The translations under genes were made by a program, and so were the position numbers. The notes under the pieces were generated by a model. The model did not search any database. It was not told the DNA's origin and worked only from the letters and a program-made list of their open reading frames with translations. This document shows, in pieces, positions 1 to 8,108 of a stretch of DNA of 13,581 bases. This DNA comes from Bacteroidota bacterium (GTDB lineage: Bacteria > Bacteroidota > Bacteroidia > Chitinophagales > UBA2359). Every line of letters begins with the position of its first letter. The stretch's first letter is position 1. Location of the stretch: the NCBI GenBank assembly GCA_020631675.1, contig JAHDGT010000077.1:1-13581 (forward strand), in the 5' to 3' direction.

Positions 1-57
1 ATAGCCCATTTTATAAGAACGGATAGCCCGGTACCCTGCCGCAGGCGGGTAGCTGCC
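1..57 (-). repeat. Dispersed intergenic repeat, copy A (cut by window edge)
   Basis: Bases 1-49 match 10263-10311 at 44 of 49 positions. Bases 18-36, read on the minus strand, match 7816-7834 exactly over 19 bases (GGGTACCGGGCTATCCGTT). A short hairpin, CCTGCC/GGCGGG with a GCA loop and one G-T pair, lies around 36-49. The other conserved end of the element would lie left of the window. The copy ends about 30 bp before the ATG of the first gene, so it occupies most of that gene's visible upstream region. Strand is set by the conserved GGGCTATCC end reading on the minus strand. Confidence 0.75.
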
Positions 58-85
58 TTGATAAAATAAAACTTAGAACTACTTG

Positions 86-1870
86 ATGAATAGTTTTACG
101 AAAAATAGCCGCAGTATAAATGACTGTATACCCTTGCTCATTGCGTTCGTTTTTCTTTTGAGTCAGCAGATGAATGTTTGTGCTCAGATCGCTAATGAAC
201 CCATGTGGAATTATACGATTGAAAATGTAAGTGTATTTTCTTCTCCGCATGCGGCAGATTTGAATAGCGATGGCGTCAAGGACATTGTTTTAGGAGCAGG
301 ACAGGAATTGCTCGTTACAGAGACAGGGCTTTTGGCCATTGATGGGGCAAGTGGCGAGTTATTATGGAGTTTACCAGCGGATGACCAAGTTTTTTCCAGT
401 GCCGTTTTTGAAGATTTTACGGATGATAATGTACCCGAAGTCGTGCTTTGTGGTAGAGCTGCCGGTCTATATGTGGTCGATGGGGCAAATGGTGAAATAC
501 TTTGGCAATATTATAATGGAACTGAATTTGATGCCGATAGCTTATACAACTTTTATACCCCTCAATTCATTCCCGATCATGATGGAGATGGCTATAAAGA
601 TATAGTAGCCGCTTATGGAGGCGATGTTTTTCAAACACCAGATGATACCATACGTCCGCCCGGGCGTTTAATGGCGATCAGCGGTAAAACAGGAGCATTA
701 TTAGCTCAGGATTTTATGCCGGATGGAAAAGAAACTTATTGTTCGCCTATAGTAGTGGATCTGGAATCGGACGGCATTCTGGATTTGATCTATGGCTCAG
801 GAGGGGAAACAGTAAATGGGCATTTATGGCGAACTACAGTGGCTGATCTTTTGAATAATGACATCAGTTCTTCGGTCAGTTTAAGGAATGGCGGACCTAA
901 AGGATATATCGCAGCACCTTCAATAACAGACTTAAATTCGGATGGGGTATTAGACGTGATCGCGACCTCTTTTAATGGAATGACCTCTGCTATCAACGGG
1001 GCGAACAATGAGCTGATCTGGGAAGTTGGGTATGATGGCTATGAAACGAATAATTCTCCTGCTATTGGGCAATTCACGGAAGATCAAGTACCCGATGTTT
1101 TCGTTACTTTAGGACTTGGTGTATGGCCGCAATATACCGATCATATACAACTAATGATTGACGGGGCAAGTGGTGAGGTACTGTACGAAGCCTATGAAGG
1201 TGATCTGCTCCAATTAAACTCTCCGATAGCGGTTGATCTGAATGAGGATGGGAAGGATGAGGGGGTACTGACTTTCAATACGATACAATATAGTCCTGAA
1301 TTAGACACTACTTTTTTTCAATTTTCGGTCATGGCTCATGATTTTGTTAACGATGAGCTTTTTCCATTAGTGCCATATGGAGGAGGCTTATTACCGGTTT
1401 CATCCCCTTTGATCGACGATCTGGATGGTGATGGTTTTTTGGACTTGGTATACGATTATCAAACGGACAGCATAAATGTTTTTCAAGATGTGGATGTGAA
1501 TGTACTTAGAAGAACATTGAACGTCATGACACCGGATCAAATAGCATGGGGAGCTTACTTAGGCACTGACTATAATGGTCTTTACCTGCAAGATTCTTTT
1601 ATTGGCGTTTATGAGCAAGTATCAAATAACAAGGATTGGCAGTATCATATAGAAGGTGAGCTTCTTAAAGTTGAATATAATGTACCTGGAAACACACCAG
1701 TATTAAGTTGTGTGGATTTATTGGGCAGGTCAACAAGAATTGATACTCAGCTTACTTCAGAACAAGAAGCTATTTTTGATTTATCTGTATTGAATAGCGG
1801 CATGTATATTATTGGAATAATGGATGCTGATCAGGCTATTCAACATCTTTTAAAGATGAATGTGAAATGA
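86..1870 (+). CDS. T9SS-exported FG-GAP / PQQ-like beta-propeller protein
   Basis: Predicted 594-residue secreted protein. The ORF can also open at a TTG (83), but the ATG at 86 follows immediately and is preferred. Residues about 1-34 are a Sec signal peptide (hydrophobic core LLIAFVFLL, ending VCAQ). The body has Asp-rich FG-GAP/VCBS-type motifs at about 58-66 (DLNSDGVKD), 164-172, 282-290 and 445-453. These alternate with PQQ-propeller-like strands of the form IDGASGELLW at about 82-94, 128-140 and 355-368, which suggests a beta-propeller. No PQQ-enzyme catalytic residues are evident, so these are probably structural blades. Residues from about 518 to the end look like a T9SS type A sorting domain (VDLLGRS, then LNSGMYIIGI and a basic end), implying export by the Por system and release or anchoring at the surface. 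The stop overlaps the next start (ATGA), so the two are probably co-translated. Substrate unknown. Confidence 0.9.
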   Translation: MNSFTKNSRSINDCIPLLIAFVFLLSQQMNVCAQIANEPMWNYTIENVSVFSSPHAADLNSDGVKDIVLGAGQELLVTETGLLAIDGASGELLWSLPADDQVFSSAVFEDFTDDNVPEVVLCGRAAGLYVVDGANGEILWQYYNGTEFDADSLYNFYTPQFIPDHDGDGYKDIVAAYGGDVFQTPDDTIRPPGRLMAISGKTGALLAQDFMPDGKETYCSPIVVDLESDGILDLIYGSGGETVNGHLWRTTVADLLNNDISSSVSLRNGGPKGYIAAPSITDLNSDGVLDVIATSFNGMTSAINGANNELIWEVGYDGYETNNSPAIGQFTEDQVPDVFVTLGLGVWPQYTDHIQLMIDGASGEVLYEAYEGDLLQLNSPIAVDLNEDGKDEGVLTFNTIQYSPELDTTFFQFSVMAHDFVNDELFPLVPYGGGLLPVSSPLIDDLDGDGFLDLVYDYQTDSINVFQDVDVNVLRRTLNVMTPDQIAWGAYLGTDYNGLYLQDSFIGVYEQVSNNKDWQYHIEGELLKVEYNVPGNTPVLSCVDLLGRSTRIDTQLTSEQEAIFDLSVLNSGMYIIGIMDADQAIQHLLKMNVK

Positions 1871-4800
1871 AAAACTTTGCTCTTATACTGGTTTTTTCTG
1901 TGCTCTTACAATTGTGTTTTGCTTGTAAGTATAAACAAGCAGGTTTTTCTTCTACAGCAGTGGAAAGTGCGTCGAATTATCCAGCAAGCATATCCTCGGA
2001 TAAATCAAAGGATGCTGTTTTCCAATTGCTGAGCACAAAGGAAAGTGGTGTTGTTTTTGAGAACAATTTAACACCCAGCATAGCATCCAATTTTTTGAAC
2101 TATACCAATTATTTTAATGGTGGTGGTGTGGCTATCGGTGATCTGAATAATGATGGACTATCTGATATTGTGTTCACCTCTAACCAAAATGAGGACGAAT
2201 TGTACTGGAATAAAGGGGATTTGAAATTTGAAAAAGCGGATCAGCCTTTTAAGCAACAAATAGAAAATAAAAGCTGGTCATCTGGTGTGACCATAGTGGA
2301 TGTGAATGGCGATGGCTGGAATGATGTGTACATTTGTAAGAGTGGGAAATTATCAGCAGAATATAGAGCTAATGAATTGTATATCAATAATAAAGATGGT
2401 TCTTTTACAGAGGCTGCTGAGTCCTATGGCTTAGCCGATAAAGGCGGTTCTGTTCATGCTGCCTTTTTTGATAAGGATAATGATGGTGATCTGGATGTTT
2501 TTGTGATCAATGAAAAGAATAACAGTAATAGAATCAACTCGGATATGTCAACGAATGCTTCTGAGGGGAGTGTGAATTCGTCCAAGACAGAAGAAAAATC
2601 TATAGATCAGAATTACGAACCGATTGATTATAGTCAACGCCTGAAATATAAAGATAATTATGGCAATTTGAGGTTCGTAATGCCCGAGAAAATGAAAGTG
2701 GATAAAGGTACTGGTGAGGTAATGGATAAAGAAACGGCTCAGGTGATCGGTAAATTGATAGATGCGAAAAGTGATGAGGGTAATAAGAAGAAAGAATTCT
2801 CTTCTGAGCCTGTTGTGGGTAAAGAAGATGCCCAGAAGAATAATGATAAAGCAAGTTCAGATAGAAGAGAGCTTACACTGTATTTTGATACCTATTATGA
2901 ACAAGTTTCTACTGGCAAGTTCGTGGATAAAAGCGGGTCAATGGGACTTGAAGAAAGGGAGAAACCTTCTTTAGGACTGTGCGTGTCCGACATGAATGAT
3001 GATGGTCTTTCTGATGTTTATGTGGCAGTAGATTTTTACGAGAATGATGCTTTATTGTTGAATAGTAAAAAGGGTACTTTTAAAAATAATATAAGTACCT
3101 CTTTAAAGCACTTGTCACTTTTTGCTATGGGGGTGGATATAGCAGATTGCAATAATGACGGCTTGATGGATATCGCTGTAGCGGAGATGTCTCCGGAAAG
3201 CCACTTTCGATCTAAAACATTGATGCCAAATATGAATAGCGTACTATTTGATCAAATGGTAGAAAATAGTGGTAGCTATCAGTATATGAATAACACGCTA
3301 CAACTGAATAGAGGAGATGGGAACTATAGTGAAGTGGCACAACAGTTTGGTGTAAATAGTACGGACTGGAGCTGGGGTCCACTTTTCGCTGATTTTGATA
3401 ATGATGGCTGGAAAGATCTATTTATTAGCAATGGATACGTGATTGATTTGTTAGATAATGACTTTGTTAATGAATTGAAGCTGAGAGGGCTTTTCGATGC
3501 GGATGTTTTGGAAGAAACGATTCGCTCTGGAAGACTGACTTTTGATAACATCTTAGCGGAAGTACCTTCACAAAAATTATCCAACTACATTTACAAGAAC
3601 ATCAAGGGGGAAACCTATAGTAATAGTGTGAATGAATGGGGCTTATCACAAAAAAGCTTTTCTAATGGGGCAGCCTATGGGGATTTAGATAATGATGGTG
3701 ATCTGGATCTGGTGGTCAATAACATCAATGATCCTGCATTTGTCTATAAAAACCTAAGCGCAGACAAAAGCGGAAATCACTATTTACAAGTGAAATTAAA
3801 AGGGGAAAGTGCTAATCCCAATGGCTTGGGGGCTAAGGTGAGTATTCTTACAGATAACGGACCTCAGCTTTTAGAAATGAAAGCCAGTTGTGGCTTCCAG
3901 TCGAGTATAGAACCCTTGATCCATTTCGGACTGGGTAATGCTGAGCTGGTTAAGGAATTGATCATTACTTGGCCCAATGGGAAACAAGAATTGCAGACGG
4001 ATATCAAAGTCGATCAAAGAATAGTATTGAACTTAAAAGACGCTAAAAACTTTGCTCCGGTAAAAAGTCATTTTACAAATACAACACCTAAGCTTTTTAC
4101 AGCCGTTGATTCAAAGAACATTCCTTTTAAGCATCAAGAAAATGACTTCGACGATTTTAAAAGGGAGATCTTACTGCCTCATAAACTATCACAAAACGGA
4201 CCGGGTATGGCGGTCGCGGATGTGAATGTGGATGGGATGGATGATCTGTATATTGGCGGGGCTATCGGGCAGGAAGGGGTACTTTATCTTCAATCTTCCA
4301 CAGGTGATTTTGTAGCAATGAATGGTCCTTGGGGCAAGCATGCAGAGCAGGAAGATATGGCAGCCCTTTTCTTTGATGCGGATGGTGATGGCGACGAGGA
4401 TCTATACGTAGTGAGTGGGGGTAGCTATTATCACATCAATGACCCCAAATACAAAGACAGATTGTACCTTAATCAAGGCAATGCGAGCTTCATGGATGCT
4501 AGCGATCAACTACCGAATAGCTATGTGAGTGGCTCAACGGTTTGCGCTGCCGATGTGGACGGAGATGGTGATCAAGACCTTTTTGTAGGGGGTAGAGCGA
4601 TACCCGGTAAGTACCCTTATCCCGCAGCATCTCAATTGCTGATCAATGAAAATGGACGTTTCAAGGATGCTTCCTCCTCTTACTATAATACCAAGACCTC
4701 TTTCTCTGAATTAGGCATGGTGACTTCTGCCATTTGGACGGACTTTGACAATGATAATGATCCTGATCTAATGGTAGTGGGAGAGTGGATGAACATTCAC

Positions 4801-5757
4801 CTATTCCAAAACCAAGAGGGGAAAAGCTTTGAGGAAGTAAGTGGTATATGGGGTTTATCCGCTACCAGAGGCTGGTGGAATAGCATTGCCTCGGGAGATT
4901 TCAATCAAGACGGACGAATGGATTATGTGTTGGGCAATTTAGGCTGGAACACGAAATATACCGTTAGCGATAAAAAACGTTTCCAAGTATATGCCGATGA
5001 TTTTGATGGCTCTGGCTCTAATGATGTATACTTGAGTCATATGTACACGGAGAAGGGAGAGAACCTTCCAGTAAGAGGAAGGCAGTGTTCCTCAGAGCAA
5101 ATGCCATTCATCGCGGATAAATTCCCTACTTACCAATCTTTCGCATTGGCTGAGGTGGATGAGATTTTAGGTAAAGACAAGATGAAAAAGGCCTTGCATT
5201 ATGAAGCGGATATCCTATCATCAGTGGTTTTGATTCAAGGGGAAGGTGGCGATTTTACGATAAAGGAGTTACCCGCTCAAGCGCAATTTTCTCCAGTAAA
5301 CGCTTTATTGGTTCAGGACTTTGATTTGGATGGCTATACAGATGTTTTATTATCTGGCAACCATTATCCTTTTGAAGTAGAGACGGTTCGCGCCGATGCG
5401 GGAGTGGGTTTATTCTTAAAAGGAAATGGCAAAGGAGACTTGGAAGCCATTGCGCCCAATTCTTCCGGATTCTATGCGGATCAAGACGCCCGATCCATGG
5501 TCAGCCTGAACCACAAAGAGAAGTCTTGGATACTAGTGGCGAATAATGATGCGGAATTAGATATTCACGAGAACACTAAGCCAACGCTCAGCGTTCCTAA
5601 ACAGGCGGTATATGCCGAGATAGATAGAGGAGACGGAAAAAAAGAAAAAGTAGAGTTTTATGCGGGCGGTTCTTACTTATCTCAATCTGCCAAGCAGCTT
5701 CTGACGAAGGATGCCGTTACTTTTTTCGATGCTAAAGGACAAAAGATCACACCTTGA
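1867..5757 (+). CDS. Large VCBS/FG-GAP repeat lipoprotein with ASPIC/UnbV domain (CRTAC1-like)
   Basis: 1296-residue predicted lipoprotein. The N-terminus has a hydrophobic signal and a cysteine at 20 after LCFA, a slightly atypical lipobox. About 14 DxDxDG-type motifs are visible, for example at 92-100, 145-153, 202-210, 375-383, 427-435, 509-517, 606-614, 837-845, 896-904, 1011-1019 and 1151-1159, as expected for Ca-binding FG-GAP/VCBS propeller blades. Residues about 638-722 match the ASPIC/UnbV domain (GLGAKV, then FGLG and ITWPNGK). A second propeller set follows and ends in a family-like tail (EFYAGGSYLSQS). Related Bacteroidota proteins of about 1100-1200 residues are common and often lie near SusC/SusD genes, but none is present here. 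A charged low-complexity stretch at about 218-335 separates blades that are normally closer together. The start overlaps the upstream stop (ATGA). Likely outer-membrane anchored and possibly surface exposed; ligand unknown. Confidence 0.9.
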   Translation: MKNFALILVFSVLLQLCFACKYKQAGFSSTAVESASNYPASISSDKSKDAVFQLLSTKESGVVFENNLTPSIASNFLNYTNYFNGGGVAIGDLNNDGLSDIVFTSNQNEDELYWNKGDLKFEKADQPFKQQIENKSWSSGVTIVDVNGDGWNDVYICKSGKLSAEYRANELYINNKDGSFTEAAESYGLADKGGSVHAAFFDKDNDGDLDVFVINEKNNSNRINSDMSTNASEGSVNSSKTEEKSIDQNYEPIDYSQRLKYKDNYGNLRFVMPEKMKVDKGTGEVMDKETAQVIGKLIDAKSDEGNKKKEFSSEPVVGKEDAQKNNDKASSDRRELTLYFDTYYEQVSTGKFVDKSGSMGLEEREKPSLGLCVSDMNDDGLSDVYVAVDFYENDALLLNSKKGTFKNNISTSLKHLSLFAMGVDIADCNNDGLMDIAVAEMSPESHFRSKTLMPNMNSVLFDQMVENSGSYQYMNNTLQLNRGDGNYSEVAQQFGVNSTDWSWGPLFADFDNDGWKDLFISNGYVIDLLDNDFVNELKLRGLFDADVLEETIRSGRLTFDNILAEVPSQKLSNYIYKNIKGETYSNSVNEWGLSQKSFSNGAAYGDLDNDGDLDLVVNNINDPAFVYKNLSADKSGNHYLQVKLKGESANPNGLGAKVSILTDNGPQLLEMKASCGFQSSIEPLIHFGLGNAELVKELIITWPNGKQELQTDIKVDQRIVLNLKDAKNFAPVKSHFTNTTPKLFTAVDSKNIPFKHQENDFDDFKREILLPHKLSQNGPGMAVADVNVDGMDDLYIGGAIGQEGVLYLQSSTGDFVAMNGPWGKHAEQEDMAALFFDADGDGDEDLYVVSGGSYYHINDPKYKDRLYLNQGNASFMDASDQLPNSYVSGSTVCAADVDGDGDQDLFVGGRAIPGKYPYPAASQLLINENGRFKDASSSYYNTKTSFSELGMVTSAIWTDFDNDNDPDLMVVGEWMNIHLFQNQEGKSFEEVSGIWGLSATRGWWNSIASGDFNQDGRMDYVLGNLGWNTKYTVSDKKRFQVYADDFDGSGSNDVYLSHMYTEKGENLPVRGRQCSSEQMPFIADKFPTYQSFALAEVDEILGKDKMKKALHYEADILSSVVLIQGEGGDFTIKELPAQAQFSPVNALLVQDFDLDGYTDVLLSGNHYPFEVETVRADAGVGLFLKGNGKGDLEAIAPNSSGFYADQDARSMVSLNHKEKSWILVANNDAELDIHENTKPTLSVPKQAVYAEIDRGDGKKEKVEFYAGGSYLSQSAKQLLTKDAVTFFDAKGQKITP

Positions 5758-5765
5758 TTTACAAA

Positions 5766-6506
5766 ATGAAATACCCTATTTCTAAGCTACTACTACTGAT
5801 CAGTATCTGCATGGTCTTCAACGCCTGCAATGAGTTGAAGGTAGTGGAAGATGTACCCGAACCAGTGCTCAGTTATGAGCAGATGGTCGCCATTTTAATG
5901 GATGTGCATATTGCGGAGGCTCAGATCAAAGATGAGAAAGTGCGTAAAAGTAAAGAGCGCAAGAAACAAGAGGAAAAAAAGAAAGCAGAGGAGGCGGCTA
6001 AAAAGCCCAATAAAAAAGTATCTGCCCAAGAGATCGCTGAGCGAGTGAAAAAGCAGATGGAGGAGAAAAAAGCGATCGCTGCGAAAAATGATAAAAGCGC
6101 TACAGCTCTAAAAGAAAGTAAAGTAGCCCCTGCTTCTGACCCAACGCTTAAAAAAAAGCTGGATAATACACAAAAAGATGTTCAAGCAGCTGATAAAGCT
6201 AAATCTGAAGTCAAAAATAGAACCGTAAATAACAAACAAAAAGTAAGGCGAATACCCCAATTGGATGCCAATGGCAGAAAAGATGTTCAAGAAAAATACA
6301 ACGCTATTTTAGGGGCACATGGCGTGAGTTATGCCGACTTTGACCAGTCCATACATTATTATGGCATGCATCCCGAAGAGATGCATGCCATGTATGAAGA
6401 TATCTTAGAGCGTTTCAGTGCTTTAGAAGCAAAAATGCGAGGCATTAAAGATGGTAAAGTAGCCGCTCCGCCTAAGAAAAAGAGTGAGGGATCAACTAAA
6501 AAGTGA
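5766..6506 (+). CDS. DUF4296-type lipoprotein with long Lys/Glu-rich insert
   Basis: 246-residue predicted lipoprotein. The ATG at 5766, 8 bp after the upstream stop, gives a compact lipoprotein signal (MKYPISKLLLLISICMVFNAC, Cys21). A TTG at 5754 overlapping the upstream stop would add four residues and is less likely. Residues about 38-57 (YEQMVAILMDVHIAEAQIK) and about 174-224 (YNAILGAHGVSYADFDQSIHYYG onward) resemble the two halves of DUF4296, a short Bacteroidota lipoprotein domain of unknown function. Between them, residues about 58-172 are a Lys/Glu/Ala-rich, probably helical or disordered segment, making the protein much longer than I expect for this family. The C-terminus is also Lys-rich. 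It is the last gene of the operon and its end overlaps the convergent gene by 15 bp. Confidence 0.82.
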   Translation: MKYPISKLLLLISICMVFNACNELKVVEDVPEPVLSYEQMVAILMDVHIAEAQIKDEKVRKSKERKKQEEKKKAEEAAKKPNKKVSAQEIAERVKKQMEEKKAIAAKNDKSATALKESKVAPASDPTLKKKLDNTQKDVQAADKAKSEVKNRTVNNKQKVRRIPQLDANGRKDVQEKYNAILGAHGVSYADFDQSIHYYGMHPEEMHAMYEDILERFSALEAKMRGIKDGKVAAPPKKKSEGSTKK

Positions 6507-7652
6507 TTTCCACCAGCTTTTCTTCTCTTCTTTTTTCACTTCTTCTATTTGTCCGCGCATCACACGTTCCATAGCTTGGAAAAGTGTTGTGGCCGCATCC
6601 GCCCACGGCTTACCACTGGCATCCATTAAAGCTTTGGATGTCAGGTTTTTAATATCATCAGAGATATTGGTGTGGTAGTACATGTTCATGAACGCATAGG
6701 CAACAGAGAAGGTGGCCGAGATATGATCTTTGGCATCGATCTCCTGCTTCGCATTGGCGTACGACTGTTCAAAATTCGACTTGATGTTCTCTAAGCTGCC
6801 TCTGAATTTGGTGGGTATGAATTGCTCCACTTTATAGATGTCTTTCTCAAAAGACGCCCGATCCATTTCTTGTAGCTTTTTAAAGAAACGCTTTCCTTTT
6901 TGCACCTTTTCTATTGGTGGCTGGTTGGCATGCATAGAAGCAATACCCTTGTCGATCTCGGTTTTCAAGAAACCCTGTGGCGCGGCATAATGATCGATCT
7001 TCATGAAGGTGAGATTCAACACATCCCACATATAGTTGTGCATGCGCTTATTCTCGAAATAATCTAAATAAGCCGCGGTCTCTTTTAAGTAGCCTTGGAA
7101 GGTATCCCAGATCTGATCTATTTCCTTCTCGCTATATCGCGTCACAATGGGTTCAGCAGCCCAGCTGGCCTTGAACTTCTCAATGAACACATCATCATAG
7201 CTGTCGGCGAAAATGCAGGTTTCTCTGAACACATCATACACCTTATAAGGCTCGCACAACTCAATCGGACACTCGAATTTGAATTGGAGCAGGTCACCTT
7301 CCAAATGTATGTTCGATAAATTGAGCGGGTTGAAGTTGATCTGCGCGACCTGTCGCATAATTGGGACTTTAGCCCCCGCTGGCATACGCACGAAAGGAGC
7401 GGTAACGCTCAATTTCGCATCATCTAACTTTACTTGTACACGAGTAGAACCGTGTGGTATATTGAACTCCGTCTGATCCGCATTGCCATATCTTTCTCTA
7501 TGGTGTGGGTTCACGAAATCAAAGATGGCCAAAACCGCATCTCTATATTTTCCTTGTTCGTGTAACTCTACAGCACGATCCCAAACGGGTGGGTTCGTAT
7601 TGCTCTTTAGAGAACCTAAAAGGGACTGTTCGAATGTTGGTGCATTATTCAT
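6492..7652 (-). CDS. Conserved hypothetical protein with YbjN / secretion-chaperone-like domain
   Basis: 386-residue protein without signal peptide or membrane segment, so probably cytoplasmic. I do not recognise a named family. Residues about 55-165 look like the alpha/beta fold shared by YbjN-type and type III secretion-chaperone-like proteins: hydrophobic strands around LSVTAPFVRMP, then IMRQVAQINFNPLNLSNIHL, LLQFKFECPIEL and a helix ending near FADSYDDVF. The remainder is mostly helical and ends in a basic/aromatic tail (KKEEKKSWWKSLFS). The frame stays open to 7757, but that extension runs through a hairpin with a T-run (7713-7733) and an inverted repeat, so the ATG at 7652 (MNNAPTF) is preferred. 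It is a single gene transcribed toward the left operon, overlapping it tail to tail by 15 bp. The YbjN assignment is a fold-level impression only. Confidence 0.8.
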   Translation of the reverse strand: MNNAPTFEQSLLGSLKSNTNPPVWDRAVELHEQGKYRDAVLAIFDFVNPHHRERYGNADQTEFNIPHGSTRVQVKLDDAKLSVTAPFVRMPAGAKVPIMRQVAQINFNPLNLSNIHLEGDLLQFKFECPIELCEPYKVYDVFRETCIFADSYDDVFIEKFKASWAAEPIVTRYSEKEIDQIWDTFQGYLKETAAYLDYFENKRMHNYMWDVLNLTFMKIDHYAAPQGFLKTEIDKGIASMHANQPPIEKVQKGKRFFKKLQEMDRASFEKDIYKVEQFIPTKFRGSLENIKSNFEQSYANAKQEIDAKDHISATFSVAYAFMNMYYHTNISDDIKNLTSKALMDASGKPWADAATTLFQAMERVMRGQIEEVKKEEKKSWWKSLFS

Positions 7653-7702
7653 CGCGCTAATATCGTAAACATGTAGAGAATCTCCAACCTTATCAGGGCA
7701 CA

Positions 7703-7820
7703 TACCCGCAATAAAAAGCTGGCGTAAGCCAGCGGCAAAAGACTTGGCATACGGCACGAATCTTACGTCTTGTATCTTATGTCTTTCGTCTCGAAAAGTG
7801 CCAGCTTTTCACTGCGGGTA
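7703..7820. repeat. 21-nt inverted pair, 76-nt spacer
   Basis: Bases 7800-7820 (GCCAGCTTTTCACTGCGGG plus TA) match the reverse complement of 7703-7723 at 19 of 21 positions; both differences are C/T changes. The right arm runs directly into the GGGTACCGGGCTATCC end of repeat copy C. The left arm contains the terminator-like hairpin stem. This suggests that part of the repeat, or its flank, was duplicated in inverse orientation. Confidence 0.7.
7713..7733 (-). terminator. Intrinsic-terminator-like hairpin
   Basis: On the minus strand a perfect 6-bp stem GCTGGC/GCCAGC closes a TTAC loop (7718-7733) and is followed at once by five T's (7717-7713). It would stop leakage from the transport operon before the gene that begins at 7652. 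Its position also argues against the longer reading of that gene to 7757. The stem is short, and the hairpin overlaps an arm of a 21-nt inverted pair, so it could be part of a repeat rather than a working terminator. Confidence 0.5.
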
Positions 7821-7957
7821 CCGGGCTATCCGTTAAAATTCACCCGCTGCCCGCTGCTTCGCTGGCAGGCTGCCAAAGAGCTTCGCGAGGTCGCTTTTGC
7901 CAGCCGCCGCTCAGGGTGCGTTCAGCGGGCTCATTACCACTGCTATCCCTTGTGCGA
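7814..7957 (+). repeat. Dispersed intergenic repeat, copy C
   Basis: It begins with GGGTACCGGGCTATCCGTT (7816-7834), identical over 19 bases to the reverse complement of copy A. It ends with ACCACTGCTATCCCTTG (7936-7952), matching the reverse complement of 10159-10175 in copy B at 16 of 17 bases. The interior differs from copy B but is also self-complementary: GCTGGCA (7861-7867) pairs with TGCCAGC (7898-7904). The conserved ends around a variable structured core, and the exclusively intergenic positions, resemble REP-like elements known in Bacteroidota genomes. Confidence 0.75.
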
Positions 7958-7983
7958 AAGACTACTGTTGGTCAAGAAGACTT

Positions 7984-8091
7984 AAAAAAAACTTTGTGCT
8001 CCTTAGTGTTCTTAGTTCTTTGTGGTCAGCAAATATGTGCTCTGACGAAAATTTTACCACAAAGAAAGAAGGACATGAAAGCTACACGAAG
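7984..8091 (-). terminator. Long imperfect inverted repeat with T8 tail
   Basis: The arm 7992-8026 is the imperfect reverse complement of 8056-8091: about 25 of 36 aligned positions with one gap, and 11 consecutive matches at the loop-proximal end (TTCTTTGTGGT). The loop is 29 nt. Read on the minus strand, the stem ends in CACAAAG followed by eight T's (7991-7984), the form of an intrinsic terminator. It starts 18 bp after the stop of the outer-membrane barrel gene, fitting a terminator for the whole transport operon. The arm motif (CTTTGTG, then TTCTTTGTGGT) resembles an ACCACAAAG-type dispersed sequence I recall from many bacterial genomes; that memory is unchecked. Confidence 0.55.
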
Positions 8092-8108
8092 AATATTTAA
8101 ATAAAGCC

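Larger units (their letters stand above)
7653..8108. other. 456-bp structured intergenic region
   Basis: No credible gene lies here. The short open frames crossing it encode low-complexity, repeat-derived peptides without homology I can see. Going from left to right it holds: a hairpin with a T-run on the minus strand (7713-7733); a 21-nt inverted pair (7703-7723 with 7800-7820); a full copy of the dispersed repeat (about 7814-7957); and a long imperfect inverted repeat bordered by eight A's (7984-8091). It separates the transport operon's 3' end from the start of the next minus-strand gene, so it should hold that gene's promoter, though I cannot pick out a convincing Bacteroidota promoter box. 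Confidence 0.7.

Noticed and set aside
11..250. Minus-strand 79-codon open frame at the left edge
   Set aside because: It is antisense to the signal-peptide region of the first gene and ends in repeat copy A.
86..1870. PQQ-dependent dehydrogenase
   Set aside because: Only the propeller-like DGxxGExLW strands are present; the length and the absence of recognisable catalytic residues argue against an enzyme.
6492..7757. Longer 421-residue reading of the YbjN-like gene
   Set aside because: The extra 35 codons cross a terminator-like hairpin and an inverted-repeat arm; the ATG at 7652 is more plausible.
7770..8104. Short plus-strand open frames (61-71 residues) across the intergenic region
   Set aside because: They run through repeat copy C and the long inverted repeat; the peptides reflect repeat sequence and have no domain-like pattern.
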